Origin: Owenia fusiformis
Taxonomy: Eukaryota > Annelida > Polychaeta > Sabellida > Oweniidae
Direction: 5' to 3'
Assembly (NCBI GenBank): GCA_903813345.2
Contig: CAIIXF020000003.1
Coordinates: 8,747,912-8,811,911, forward strand
Length of the DNA stretch: 64,000 nucleotides
The position numbers were made by a program, and so were the translations under genes. The notes beneath the pieces were generated by a model. It saw only the letters and a program-made list of their open reading frames with translations, did not search any database and had not been told where the DNA came from. Positions 22,531-34,714 of the stretch are shown piece by piece (within the stretch, counting starts at the first letter, position 1; every line of letters begins with the position of its first letter).

Positions 22531-24740
22531 TTCAAAACGCCAAAACTTCTGAACCGGAAGTCGGATCGAAATTTGATTTGCAGATCCGGATTCCTGACAA
22601 AATTCTACCCCTAATTCATAACTCATACGTTAAATTTGGCGAATTTTTATTTTGACCTACTTTTCGGACACGCCATAACTTTGGAACCAGAAGTCGAATC
22701 GAAATTTGGTTTGCAGATTCGGATTTCTGAGAAAATTCTATTCTTAATTCATAACTCAAACGTTAAAGGATAGGTATCGATATGGAGAACTGAATTCAAC
22801 AATGTTTTTCTCTTAAACCAATCATTGAAAACATTCTGTAAAAAAACATGGTATTTTATGTAATGTTGACTGATTAACAACAATTTAATGCGAAAATTAT
22901 TTAGAAATATTTGATATAACTGTTTTTGTTAACATTTTTTGTTTTTTTAGTGCAATTGTTTTTGCTCCTTTCTACCAATTCTTGAGAATGAAATAAAATG
23001 TCTTTCCGAACCTTGTTGGAACAAAATACCATATACAACATGTTTTTGGACCTCTCAATATTAAAGTTATACAAAGGAATTCTTGGTTCATTTTAAAAAA
23101 GTATTCAAAAAGTTAAAACAAAATCCCCCCAAAATAGATAAAAATCAAAAAAACTTTTATTTCATTAACAAGATACTTTTTTAAAATGAACCAAAATTTC
23201 CTTTGTACAGTTACAATATTGAGAGACATAAACATGTTGTGTTTATGTCATTTTGTTCCAATGAGGTTCGGAAAGATGTTTCATTTCACTCTGGAAACAT
23301 GTTTCATTTCACTCTGGAAACATGATACAAAGAACAAAACAAGTGTTTGATGTGCTTTTTAAAACAATATAGATGAAAATATGTATATCTATTTCAAATT
23401 ATATTGTTACCATTCAAAAGATGGCCATTCAATTGACAATTTGTAAGATTTTCAAAAAATTTTGATGACCGGTTTAAGAGAAACGTGTGTTCAAAAAGTT
23501 TGCCATATCGATACCCAATCTTTGGAGTACTTTTTATTTTGACCTACTTTTCGGACACCGTATCTCAAAAGTGGGTCAAATACTTTCTGACGGCAAAAGG
23601 CTAACGCTATAAGCACACTCTTGGCTACATGTATACACAATTTCGAGGAATATAATTAAAGTGTAGTGTCAGAATCGCAAAAATAAGGATAAACTATGAA
23701 TTTGACCTAGATTTTGACCTAGGGATTTTGGTGTCCAAATTTTGAAGTTAGGTAGCCTTCAAGGTTTCCTTCTTTCATAGGCTTTCATTATTTTAAGCTG
23801 TACTTAGTCTATATCTCGTATTTTACACTTCAAAAAAATCTTTTTTCCCATTGACATAACATGGGGCACCAAATTTAGCGATTTTTGAGCTTTCAAAATG
23901 TCATAACTTCCCAACTGGAAGTGGGATCGAAATTTGGTCTGCAGATTCGGATTCCTGAGAAAATTCTATACTTAGTTCATAACTCACACGTTAAATTTGG
24001 AGAATTTTTTATTTTCATCTACTTTTCGGACACCATATCTCAAAAGTGGGGCAAAATACTTTCTGACGGCAAAAGGCTAACACTATTAGCGCACTCTTGG
24101 CTACATGTATACAAAATTTCGAAGAATATAATTAATCTGTAGTGTCAGAATAGCAAAAATAAGGAAAAACTTTGAATTTGAACTACATTTTGACCTAGGC
24201 ATTTTGGTGTCCAAATTTTGAAGCTAGATGGCTTTTGATGCCCCCTTCTTTTAAAAACTTTCATTATATTTAGCTGAACTCAGTCTATATTTTGTATTTT
24301 TCACTTCAAAAAAATTTTTTTCCAATTGACTTAACATGGGCACCAAATTTAGCGATTTTTGAGCTCTCAAAACGCCATAACTTCCGAACCGGAAGTCCAA
24401 TCCGAATTTGGTTTTCAGATTCGGAATCCTGAAAAAATATCCTATAAGATTAATATCTTAGACATTTGATTCGGAGAACTTTTTTTTGGACCTTGTTTTC
24501 GGACACTGATATCTCGAAATCGGTTTGAGATATCAAAAAACTAAATCGACCCTAGATTTCTTACTTTTTTATGAGGAACACATTGAAAAAAACCCGGATC
24601 GAAAATATTGAAAGACGACAGAGAAAATCGAAAAAAGTGACAAAGTACTGGATTTGACCTAGTTCTTGACCTTTGACCTAGATAAAAATTTGACCCAATT
24701 TCCGAGGAACTAGATACTGGACCTAAATTGACCAAATGAT
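22531..24740. repeat. Satellite of about 475-bp units, interrupted
   Basis: A unit containing CATAACTTCCGAACCGGAAG, then CGGACACC...CTCAAAAGTGG and TGACCTAGATTTTGACCTAG, recurs at about 22531, 22665 (shortened), 23527 (partial, after the insertion), 23880 and 24354. The full period is about 475 bp. Open frames in it are not conserved between units, so it is non-coding. Confidence 0.75.
22768..23520. mobile_element. Fold-back element inserted in the satellite, 753 bp
   Basis: The ends are inverted: GGTATCGATATGG near 22773 and CCATATCGATACC near 23503. Further matching blocks occur inward (TTCTCTTAAACC; CAATATT...TTTGTATA), and the structure folds around about 23130. The left satellite flank stops at CGTTAAA and resumes at TTTGGAG. 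An uninterrupted sister unit near 24000 reads straight through. Confidence 0.75.
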
Positions 24741-24786
24741 TGACTTTACTGAAGACTTTATGTTTATTGAGAAAACTGGTTTAGAA

Positions 24787-24832
24787 AAAGAAGAAGAAGA
24801 AGAAGAAGAAGAAGAAGAAGAAGAAGAAGAAA
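24787..24832. repeat. (AAG)n microsatellite
   Basis: About 15 uninterrupted GAA/AAG units. Confidence 0.95.
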
Positions 24833-24905
24833 ACTGACGAAAACAATAGACTCCAGATTTCATCTGGAGTCTAATAATACTAAAAGACCCCAAACCCCAT
24901 CATGT

Positions 24906-25567
24906 TCATAGTGAAAATTTTTCAAATATAAGTTGGGACAATGAAAGAACATTGTCGTCATTGGAACTGAATGACATGGTACATACTGTATTGGTGGAGA
25001 AGCCAAACTCATCTTTGCTCTTGGCAAGACCAAGTCCATAGCCCCACTTCTGAATCCAAGGAACTACATGTTCTTCCAGAAAGTGCATTTGTGGTTTCTG
25101 TTACAGGTATAGGTACCATATGGCTAACAGCTTTGTGAATGTTGAAGTGTATCCAAATGTATGTCCAATAGTGTTCACGGTTTCATGAATTTTGGGATTT
25201 TTTGTTCACTTTTTGATCAGGCCATGTCAAATTTCCTTCCTCACTTTCTTTTGATGTATCTGTGGCAATGACTACCAGTGAATTGCCTGCTGTGGTAATC
25301 TGTCTGAATTGTGTTCTGTTTCTTGAGAACAACTTGATTTAGGTGCTCTACCATGGGTTCAGATTTTACATCGAGTTTGGTCTCCAGTTTCCTCATTTTC
25401 TTGCGCAAACTTGCTAATGTTGCCCCTGCCTTCAATTTTTCACTTTCGGTATACATGAATTCATTTTCAAGATGTCCTGTCTTGCTCAGTATGATCATTC
25501 TATTTCTCGGAGATTTAACATATTGATCATAAAGTGTCTCTCCTAATGGGCTACTCTTTCTGGCCAT
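24906..25567 (-). pseudogene. Second copy of the unclassified transposon-like gene family
   Basis: The upstream frame (25241-25567) opens MARKSSPLGETLYDQYV. It has a coiled-coil-like stretch with LRKKMRKLETKL and ends near SRQFTGSHCHRYI. The downstream frame (24906-25088) has HFLEEHVVPWIQKWGYGLGL. These match, in the same order, the landmarks of 13318-13734. The gap between the frames and the loss of the intervening region show this copy is truncated or has introns. Confidence 0.5.
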
Positions 25568-25939
25568 CAGTTTAGCAATACAATGTACATAGATCTATCT
25601 TATGCAATTCAAAAGCTTTGAAATTTTACAATGCTTGAGTGAATACTGTCCTTAGCTTCTGTAATGGCAAATATTATTGTTTTGTTTGGCGTTCAGTTTT
25701 TCAACATTGCATGACTGCAAGCACTGTTTAAATGTTCCCCGTCCATGATCCCCGCCTGAAGAGGAAGGATTTATAATAATTTATCAAATAATCTATTATG
25801 GTGTAAATTCGGACTAATTTTGTATCACTGTAACAATAATGAATAATCAATTACTCAGTTGATTAATATTTTCAAAAAACTCATACAATTATTCAACTAT
25901 TGTACTTACCAATTTTTAGCCATTACTAATCATCTTGAA

Positions 25940-26115
25940 AAGACCTTGTCAATTTGTCAGTTGCATCATACTCATCTAATAGATTAGATACAAATGATGG
26001 TAGATCATCAATATGTGATACAACTTCCTCCTGATTTTTGTAACCCTTTATGCTTGATGCTGATCCTTCAGCTTTGACATTTGACAAAGCATAAGGTGTA
26101 TAGGTGATTAGCTTG
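25940..26115 (-). CDS. Possible C-terminal exon of the same or a neighbouring gene
   Basis: One minus frame reads LSNVKAEGSASSIKGY and then an acidic segment VVSHIDDLPSFVSNLLDEYD, ending SFQDD plus stop at about 25945. The composition is protein-like and rich in charged residues. It lies upstream of the frames at 24906-25567, so if it belongs to that gene the order is unclear. The family is unknown. Confidence 0.3.
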
Positions 26116-26254
26116 AAATTTTAGAATGCAAAATAAACGCCCAGTGGTTTTTTTTAGAGAAAGTGTGAAATAAATACCATGCTATTATGTCTAATGACAG
26201 CGTAATGGCGGAATGGGTCCATCTTTGAAATTCGCAAACACTGCGTGAAATATG

Positions 26255-26475
26255 GGATTCCAACTCTTGACACGTCTAGAAACTGGTCTTTACACGCCTG
26301 GTTTCGAGACGTGCCAATTATTTACACCTCTTGACACGCGATGAATTCAACTCTTTACACCTCTTTGCACTTCTTGGCACACGCAGTGCAAAGACGTGTA
26401 AAGACCATGTCAAAAAGTCTTTGCACGCCCTGTGACAATTAATGGAATCTCTTGACACGCTCTTGGCACACTGAA
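26255..26475. repeat. Cluster of CTTGACACG / CTTTACACG words
   Basis: At least ten imperfect copies of CTCTTKACACGC occur in both orientations within about 220 bp, forming several short hairpins (for example TCTTTGCACG with GTGCAAAGAC). No coding frame is present. Confidence 0.55.
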
Positions 26476-26479
26476 CAAC

Positions 26480-28900
26480 ATAATTATGTGTAAACAACTA
26501 ACCTAATTACCAATAGCAATACATACAGTATTTTAACGATTGCAAGTATTTTCTCTGATACTTTTAATTGATATATTTTTTAATCATTCTTTCGCAGACT
26601 GTTTGGAACAAGTACATGTAGCAAATATTAAACAGACTATTTTGTATGTACGCTAACACATTGACTTATTTAAACATTTTGGCAATTTCATGCCGCCTTT
26701 TGAAAATATAAATCAGTTACAGGCAATGCTAATCGACGCATTGATCCTAAGTGAAGGAAATACATATCATGATAAGAAAAAGAAAGGCGTTTCAAGGATA
26801 AAACATGCAATAAACTTTGAAAACACTGATACATCAGGCCTATTTATATATTTATTTTGTATTAGCTTAATATAAAGATAACCTTACTTTTCGATGAGTA
26901 TTTGGATTTCGGAGTAATTAGTTTCAAGTTAAGTCAATGCAAATTATCGCCGACTTAACTTGTGACCATACATATGATAAATGAGGGGCATTTTAATACA
27001 CAATTGGGCAAAACAAGCATATTCAATCGAATGTACCATTCTCTCTGCTGTTCTTTCCCAGCCTATGCATAAACAGACAGGTACAAGTTCCCATAGTTTT
27101 CGCAACATCTAATTCTATGATAAATTGCTAGACACAGCAAATATACTAATTAATTGTCTGATTGTGATTCGGGAACGTAGGGTTTTTACATAAACAGGAT
27201 ACTTGGCTGTACATAGCCTGAGAACACCGGATTGACCCCCCCCCCCCCCCATCGACGCCTAGGCGCTGCTTATGTTTTAATAAGAAACATTCCATTGTAA
27301 AGAATTATCGGGATATGAATTGATACAAGGTCAAGTATTCTGCCCCTTTTGTGTGATAAAAATATGTATTTAATTGGTGCTTTAACTTTTTGAACAAAGA
27401 AATGAAATAATCGCACTGAATGTCTCAACATAAATCAGTGATGTTTAATTAATAAATGACACTATTATGTCAGTCTACGCACTTCATGGACATGGACGGG
27501 GGGGGGGTGTGAGTTAAGATTAATAACTTAGTCTATGTTTTTGTTTTTATAATTGCGGAAGTGTACCAAAACCACCTTGATTACAGAAGATATCGTCTAG
27601 GCTTTAGATTTAATGAATAGATTTTTTGCCCTAGTCTCATTTAATAAAACAGGCTATTTGCATATTTAATTAATATTTGTGACAAAATATTTCAGTTAGA
27701 CTCAAAATCAAAACGAATTTCTCCATTATAGCCCCCCTTGCAACTGTCCCGAGTCTGCATCTGTTTTTCATGCTTCCGATCCACCTTTGGGATAGAGAGA
27801 ATAGATGTAGATTTGTAATTTGGGGGGGGGGGGTGGCATTAAATGTGTTCTAAAATAAACAAACTAAAATAAACCCCAAAAAGCCATATCAAATGTCCAA
27901 ACACAAGACCAATGCCATGTCAAACATCCAAATATAGAACCAATGCCATACCCCCGGGTACCAAATATCCAGAATATAAGACCAAGGCCATTCGAAATAT
28001 CGAATGCTCCGAGAAGAAGGCAGATCTTTGAGTAAAATGATCATAAACAACCTCAAATGAAGGATATGTGTAACAACTAGACCAATGCCCCGGGACCAAT
28101 GCCGTACCACAATTGAGGGGTAACATATTTTCCACACCGATTCTTATACCAGAAAATGGAAAATCGGTCTTAAAATGTGGGTCCATTGGCTTGACATACC
28201 AAATGTAAAAAAGGTACCCCACCGGAGCCGAGTGTGAACCCCCGGGGTGAATGGTGAACACACGGGGCAAGTAATTCTTCGATTTTGATTCAAGTAATTT
28301 TTTTTATAAAATTCATACTCATGTTAATAGCGGACGCCTTGGCCAAATAATCTTTCAAATCATGCACTTTCCAAGTGATTTTGTAGCAAAATTGTGATAA
28401 TATATGAACCCCTTGGAATTATTCAAAGACGGACCCCCGCCAGCCCATCCCCCATTCTTACCTATGCTAAACACTTAGATAAACATATAGAATGGTATCT
28501 TACACTTTTTTCTAAATGTTGATATCCAAAAAACATATCTTTTTGGTTTATCAACACATACCGCTCACAATATAACAAGTATACAGATTGTAACATAGAT
28601 AAGCGAATTGGAGAAAATTACAATCCCTTTGATCAAATTATTATAAGATTTAATCTCCAGCTGAGGTGCAATCAAAATGTTGATACACATAATTAGCAGT
28701 CAGAAAGATGCTCTTACCACTGTAGTTTTCAATATTCCCTTTGTTGTAACATCTTATTTCAAAAGAATGGATATTGATGGTTGTATGGAAGTATTCATAT
28801 CAAACATTCACATTATAGTTTACAGTGGAATTCCCTCCATAAATGCAACATATTTACCATTAGATTTCATATTGGACTTTCCGCATAATGATAAAATGTT
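26480..28900. other. Gene-poor stretch with poly-G/C runs and short repeats
   Basis: Homopolymer runs lie at about 27236-27250 (C), 27499 (G) and 27823 (G). At 27885-28000 an imperfect 40-45-bp unit with ACCAATGCCAT occurs three times. No exon or TIR was recognised. Confidence 0.45.
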
Positions 28901-28924
28901 GACAATATAGTTTTCGACAAAACC

Positions 28925-29330
28925 CCAGGGCCGTAGCCAGCTTTCAGTCGGGGGGAGGGGTGATGCAATCACCAAAATATTTTAGGTTTTCAGTCGGGGG
29001 GTGCGATCGTGACATAAATGAGGCAAAAAATATTTGTTTTGAATTTTTACGAAAATGATGCAACTTCCTTCAAACCTGAGCTAGAAGCTTCAAACAAAAA
29101 ATCAATTTAATGCTCTTTTCTTCCTCTACCTTATGGTACCTTTTATTGCTTGTAGGAGGGGGTGCGAACCCACCGCTTCTCCTCGTTACGCTTATAAACC
29201 CAATAACGTATTCCCAAGGAATCGACTTTATTAATTTATATGTGAAAAATGAGCTTGCATGTACAAATTGCATCGTATGCAAACCTTCCCCTGACCGACC
29301 CGGTCATGTTTATGTCTTTTGAATGATGTC
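28925..29330. mobile_element. hAT-like GTAGCCAG element, partial
   Basis: It begins AGGGCCGTAGCCAGCTTTCA and carries repeated CAGTCGGGGGG blocks, then a body containing GAGCTAGAAGCTTCAAA and CTCTTTTCTTCCTCTA that also occurs at 41085-41710 and 43840-44465. CAGGG(C)CGTAGC ends are typical of hAT-type elements. No transposase was found. Confidence 0.5.
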
Positions 29331-29574
29331 TACCTCTTGATGCATGCATCCTTTAATAAGTGGTGTTAAGAATATTGGTGTAGGCCCTGGTGAAGGGATA
29401 TGTCATAAAGATTTCACGTTATCGCGATATACATGTAGCCGCGTCCCCTTTGTCTTTATCCTTCCAAACGCAAACGGCAGATAAGAGGGGTTCTTAGTGA
29501 TTGATCTGATGCTTAATAAGCCACTTACAAGATACAGTTTTAAATATTGATATTGTGTAAAGTTTTAACACATA

Positions 29575-29842
29575 GGCGTAACCAGGGGGGTGCGATTCGT
29601 GAATGATCGCACCCCCCCCCCCCCCCGCTTAACCAATAGAGAAGGAAGAAGAAAGGAGCTTTGCATGGCTTTCATTTGAAACTTTTAGTTCAATTTTGAA
29701 GGAATTTGCATCAATTTTTGAAAAAATCAAGATAAATCTTAATTTTTGGCTTGTTTATATGCCACAATCGCATCCCCCCGACTGAAAACCGATTTTTTGA
29801 CGATCGCACCACCCTGACTGAAGGCTGGCTACGTCCCTGTAA
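29575..29842. mobile_element. hAT-like GTAGCCAG element
   Basis: The ends read AGGCGTAACCAGG and, inverted, CTGGCTACGTCCCTG. Long C and G runs lie beside both ends and the interior is non-coding. Confidence 0.55.
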
Positions 29843-30045
29843 CATGTATTCAATTGATATAGCCATAAAATACAATAAGACATGTTTGTTTCGGCACTTT
29901 GAAAATAATATTTTTGTTTCCTTTCACGATGTGTCCTTTTTCAGCGTTTGGTGTTCTGCTAGGAATGGATTGAATCATGGTTTAATTTTGCGAATCTCGA
30001 AACAGGCGCTAAGCAAAATTACCTTTATTTTACACCAAAGAGTAT

Positions 30046-30236
30046 CAGGCCTGTAGCCAGGAGTTGCCAAGGGGGATTCACTTTTTGAAAAATTCCAGAA
30101 GTGGTTCACTTGTGACAATTTTGGTCCAAAATTAGTCAGAATCACTTAAAAAAGTGCTCAGAATGGTGAAAACTGCATGATTTGAAAGATTTTTTGGCCG
30201 GGGGGGGGGGGGGGGGGCTACGGGCCTGAATATATT
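30046..30236. mobile_element. hAT-like GTAGCCAGG MITE, about 190 bp
   Basis: CAGGCCTGTAGCCAGG on the left and GGCTACGGGCCTG on the right form the TIR. The body matches 49650-49866 inverted (CTTGTGACAATTTTGGTC; AAAAAGTGCTCA). A G-run at about 30200 sits beside the right TIR. Confidence 0.65.
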
Positions 30237-30879
30237 CATTTTGAGGGTTTAAATAATGTGTTTTATACAGAGAGTGTATTCCAAATATCGAGTCTGGTTT
30301 AAAGAGAAGTATCCCGGGAGAAGTATGAGGGTCTCGGTATCATTTTCAATGACAAGGGATTATCCTTTAAGAGTTTTAACTTTATAATCCACAAAACCTG
30401 AACTTGTGATTAAACTAATGATCAAAGGATGGATTTTTGCATCATTGTTAAATCGGGGATAAGTTTGACAATACCCATGTTTAACTTGGATTTCATTTAA
30501 AACATTTGATTCCGGTTTTATAAGGAATTTTAGTTTGATTCGTTCATGATTTGTTAGACTTTGTCTAATGTCAATTAATATTGTTTTTCTAGATATTGAA
30601 TTGATCAAAGATTTGAAATCATGGGAACCAAAAAGTATAATCTCACGGCTGTTTACAAGATTCAAATGCTTAAGATTAACGATTGTCCTTGTTTTAAACG
30701 TTTTAAACAATTTATTTGTGCCCCTGTGCCAAGATTTTACTTTGTTGCCATTTTAAATGAGATATTCCAAATTTCCGTTCTTACAAATAAAAAGTCAAAC
30801 GATAGCCTATAGGGAAATAACATGAATCAAACCCCATATTGGGCCCCTGGCATTCTTAAAGACTCGATCCAAAATTATC

Positions 30880-30990
30880 CTGGATAAACCATGACATCTC
30901 ACTTCCTCTCAGCCCCGAGATGTTTCAGGTGAAACAGAAATATGGTACATGCTGAGAAATATGATGTGTAATCAGAAGGAAATTATTTGG
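30880..30990. repeat. Dispersed repeat shared with 59425-59780
   Basis: TAAACCATGACATCTCA and GTTTCAGGTGAAACAGAAA both recur in the 59.4-59.8 kb region. The family is unknown. Confidence 0.45.
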
Positions 30991-31599
30991 GATTGTAAGC
31001 AAGGTCGCATACAGGACCACAGCTATATCTTTGTTTTTAATATTTTTTATTCCGATTCTTCAACATTTTGGATCATTAAGACTAATTTAGGATAAAGACG
31101 CTTTACCCCCCCCCCAACAATCATTTTCAATATATACATGTACGTAACATGTAAGTAAACATTATGAGACAGAGTAGCCCTGGCAGAAAAAAACTACTTG
31201 CATTAATATGTACCCCGAGTTAAATGCTAGAAATAACGGATAATGTAAATTGATATACACTGTGCAGGCAGGGGGTAGCAAGCTTCCAGTCTGGGGTGCT
31301 CTTTTCTTCCTCTATCTCATGGTTCTATCTTTATCGCATGGTTATTAGCGATCGCACATCCCCCCTAGCTAGGCCTATGCATCTATTGCATGCTCATGGC
31401 CTATGTTGTACATGTAATTACTTTTCATGGGAACGTGTTCTTGGGCCTTTTTAGATGAAGTGAGCTTGTATCCCTACATTATCAATTTTCTCTTTGAAAA
31501 TGTGATTTCAAGGTCAGGTCATAATCCCAATAGACCACAAGATATAAAACCATGAAAAATATTCCCTGTACCATGTTATTTGACCAGAATAAGCCACAT

Positions 31600-32415
31600 G
31601 GTGGTGAATTTGGTAAAGGATCTTGTACACCTGCCATTATGATCTCCCCATGAACAAAAATAAATTCATCTGATTTTTCAAAATAAATATACTGCTTTTA
31701 TTATTACATTTATATGTACACTAGTATCTTGTTGACCTATATTCAGCACTGTATTGATGAATGGGCCACTTTTTAGGGCAATATTCAATCATAAAGTGTA
31801 CAGGGGTAGAGATGCCAAACCAGGAAGTCTTTTTGTGTCGGTCAAAATCCATTTGCATCCTACACATCCCTACATCTTATCAAAATATGTTATTAATTAA
31901 TGAATCATAACAGTATAATCTTTGGATTTACAAAGTTGTATGGGATTTCATAAGTGTAAAAGTTGCTTTTGAAGCATTTTTCTACAGCCATTTTGTAGGA
32001 AAAAAATGATGAAAAAAAGGAATAATCTTTTAATTTGAAGTATGACCTGAATCGATTGCAAACTTTATATTTGCACATCTGATCTGAAATACCATTTGTG
32101 TCATATTGTGAAATTATTTAATTTGCAATCGATTCAGGTCATAGTGTATTTTAGGTATTTTTGTGAAAATCAATAGAAACCAATGGCCTCCATTGGAATC
32201 TGATGGTATCCACATGTTAAGTCAATAGAACACATCCAATGTCAAGTCAATACACCCTTGCTGAACTTAATGACCCCAACCTCAGCCCATGTGGGGCCAA
32301 ACGCTTAAATATTTTCCAAAGTATTGTGTAACATTGTATTCTTCATATTACACCTAAAAATGATTCATTTTGTTCATGGGGAGATCATAATGGCAGGTGT
32401 ACAAGATCCTTTCAA
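31600..32415. mobile_element. Two LINE 3' ends in inverted orientation
   Basis: From 32003 leftward (minus strand), the sequence matches 1590-1970 over about 380 bp, starting at the LINE's last codons (KWL plus stop) and covering the 3' UTR. At 32358-32412 the last part of the same UTR occurs again in plus orientation, giving a near-perfect inverted repeat with 31616-31670 (core ATGATCTCCCCATGAACAAA). Between them, 32041-32146 holds a smaller palindrome (GACCTGAATCGATTGCAAA). Confidence 0.65.
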
Positions 32416-32488
32416 ACAATTAAATGGTGACTTTACCCTCTATTTTTGCTGCAGCTTTAACCTATGATTTTTTTGAATTTACACTTAC

Positions 32489-32672
32489 CAATAATGGCCT
32501 GTGTGTGGACTTTGTCAAGGATTCCCACAATCCTTTTACCACTCTGTGATTGCCCAGTTAAATTCATGAACGTAAGCTCCCGATTGGTGAACATACCCAC
32601 CAACAAGGTTTTCGTGGCCTTGGACTGTTCTCTAGTAGCCAAAGCATTTCGGTTTAAAACCTCTGGTATGGA
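32489..32672 (-). CDS. BEN-domain exon
   Basis: The exon has a consensus acceptor (TTTTTCAG) and donor (TTATTG|GTAAGT). It encodes about 61 residues including KATKTLLVGMFTNRELTFMN, then LTGQSQSGKR and LDKVHTQAI. This fits the N-terminal half of a BEN domain (basic residue, LL..(V/M)F...EL...N.TG......LD..K..AI), which binds DNA in chromatin and transcription factors. The donor implies a further exon to the left, which I did not find. Its phase does not match the exon at 34198-34299 directly, so at least one exon between them is missing or unrecognised. Confidence 0.6.
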
Positions 32673-33159
32673 CTGAAAAATCATTATTGAATAGAAATTT
32701 TTCATACATATTCTAGAATATTCATGTCCATTTTTGTTTTCTTGGCCATGGGTAGGTTTTCATGCTCTTTCAGTATTTTATTCATCGACATTTATTTTCT
32801 CAAATTTTTTATCATATGATGCTCATTCCCTTCCCTTTCCATCGAACAAATCATGATTGTCTGCATTTTTCTCCATTGTTGTTTACAGTTATCATGCAAA
32901 TGATACTAAAAACCAATATGCTAACGGCGATTATGACGTAGCAGGCAGATATAGTAATTTATTCATCCACGTTTATTGAAATTAATGAAAAGGAAAGTGT
33001 TTTGAGAAATTATGTTGGTGATATATGAACACAATACAATTAAGTTTGCTTATTTGTTTTATGGATTCACTTGACTGGACTCAGTAAATTGACGCCCAGG
33101 TGTGTAGCCAGGGGAAGGGGTAAACAAAGTCATTACCCAACAATTGGTCAATTTACCAG

Positions 33160-34020
33160 GGTGTATGTATGTATGTATGTATCTTTATTTCCCACATATG
33201 TGTGGATTTCATATGAACTTATATTACAGGTACATTGACACTAGTATTCTGCTAGCGTCATTAATAATAACATCACAATTTTAAAGGTACAAGGTAAAAT
33301 AAGAAAACAATACAATCATGTGGTTAATTTTGTGCAGTGTTCGGAAATGGAGGTATCAATGATACATTATTTTCCCTTATCAATCGATCAACATAGTGTA
33401 AATACTCTGTAACTACAGTTATTGAGATCTCTGTGTTTGAGTCTGGTGGTCTGCAGCTCATAGCACTGACGTTCGGTAAACGACTGAATTCTTCATCTTG
33501 GTTTAAGTTGAGGGCTCTGATTACTTGCTCTCTTTGCGAGTTGTGGTTGGCGCACTCTTGAAGAATATGTGAAATAGTGTCATTGTAAAGCATTCCACAT
33601 TTTTCACACAAAGATTCCCTATTTTCGAGTGGCATTGATATCACCTTCGCCATTGTTAATGATTCTCTCAGTATCGTATGGTCCTTTTGAGCAGTTTTCC
33701 ATAATTGGTGTTCTCTTAATCTGTTTGTTGGTATCCGTGCATCTGCTCTGTTTGCTCTATTTTCAGAGCATATTTGTGTCTGTTTTACCTGATATCTGCA
33801 GATTTTATTCCATAGCTTGTTTGGTGGAAAGTATCCATTGTCAAGGTAGTTCAACAAGTAGTCTTCAAGGTTGTGCTTTTCGAGCACATTCCATATATCC
33901 GGTATATAACCTTTCTGTGCAATTTTATTGGTTTTTAGATGATTTGAATGTGCTCTGAATAAGAAAACGTCCTTGGTTATTGAGGTTTGGTTCATGTTGC
34001 ATAGCCTTCCGAGGAATTCT
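33160..34020 (-). mobile_element. LINE 3' end with (ATAC)n tail
   Basis: A 223-codon frame (33324-33995, minus), continuing upstream as YREFLGRLCN, has the LINE C-terminal Cys/His unit CEKCG...ISHILQECANH. The reading is RT-distal, as in CR1/L2-like proteins. On the 3' side a UTR leads to a GTATGTATGTATGTATGT run at 33165-33183, which is the element's tail. The 5' truncation is near 34020. The C-terminal frame is uninterrupted, so the copy is fairly young. It lies in the intron region of the BEN gene. Confidence 0.8.
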
Positions 34021-34109
34021 CTATATGTGAAATACCAAGTCCCAAGACCAACTGACTTAATTTTAAATTACCCTCTATGAGTGTAGCATGTGGAAAACTT
34101 TATAGAGGT

Positions 34110-34146
34110 TCAAAAGGTGTTCCAAAGAGAGTTTTAACTGTATATG
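34110..34146. repeat. pogo-like MITE remnant
   Basis: TTCAAAAGGTGTTCCAAAGA followed by a degenerate TTTTAACTGTA end. Confidence 0.35.
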
Positions 34147-34197
34147 TATCTTCACAGATTAAGTTAATGTAACTTAAAATCTCTCATCTGCACTAAC

Positions 34198-34299
34198 CTC
34201 CATCAACCATGTCTTTCAAGGCCTGCCTTACATCTCCAATTAAGGTCTTCTTCTCAGTTCCACTATCACTAGAGTTTGGAGCTGGATGGTCCCCTTTGA
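34198..34299 (-). CDS. Internal exon of the BEN/zinc-finger gene
   Basis: Acceptor TTTTGTAG and donor GGAG|GTTAGT bound about 34 codons: KGDHPAPNSSDSGTEKKT followed by LIGDVRQALKDMVDG. The first part is a Ser/Pro/acidic linker and the second an amphipathic helix. The phase fits the exon at 34582-34714, which leaves one base over. Confidence 0.5.
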
Positions 34300-34581
34300 C
34301 TACAAAACAAGTTGACAACATACAAATATTTTAGAAAATTGCTTCATACAAGTAAGAAGCTAATATGAACTACTACTGCACATTTTCTTAAGGATGATAT
34401 GAATTACATATGAATATCTATTATATTTTGCATTTCATGAAATATAATAGGCATGAAATTTCAGTAGCCTAGTTCTTCTAAATTATCAACAATTAATAAC
34501 TGCAACATTTCAAAATCGCAAAAAATCAAATCGCAAAAAATCAAATCGCAAATATCAGTTGGAGTACATAGGCATACTTAC

Positions 34582-34714
34582 TATTGTTGAGGGAAAAAGT
34601 ATCTTTAAGTGGCTCAATGCCCAGCGTCCCATTGTTTGTGCCAAATGAGGTGAAGTCATTTCCAAATATGGCAAACCCCCCTACTTCACCTCCAATTTGT
34701 TGTATTAAGTAACA
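34582..34714 (-). CDS. Internal exon of the BEN/zinc-finger gene
   Basis: Acceptor TTGTTTAG and donor CAATA|GTAAGT bound a frame with IQQIGGEVGGFAIFGNDF and TNNGTLGIEPLKDTFSLNN. No known domain. The splice sites and phase with the next exon are convincing. Confidence 0.5.

Noticed and set aside
26250-26475. CRISPR-like array
   Set aside because: Words are imperfect, in both orientations and unevenly spaced, and the genome is animal.
27236-27250. Poly-C run as a functional G-quadruplex
   Set aside because: Single homopolymer runs like this occur throughout, mostly tied to hAT-like elements, and nothing links them to a gene.
30360-30710. 116-codon minus-strand frame (RTIVNLKHLNLVNSREIILF)
   Set aside because: Moderately protein-like and perhaps a degraded element, but no motif, splice site or repeat partner could be named.
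33629-33958. 109-codon plus-strand frame
   Set aside because: It is the complement of the LINE C-terminal frame on the minus strand.
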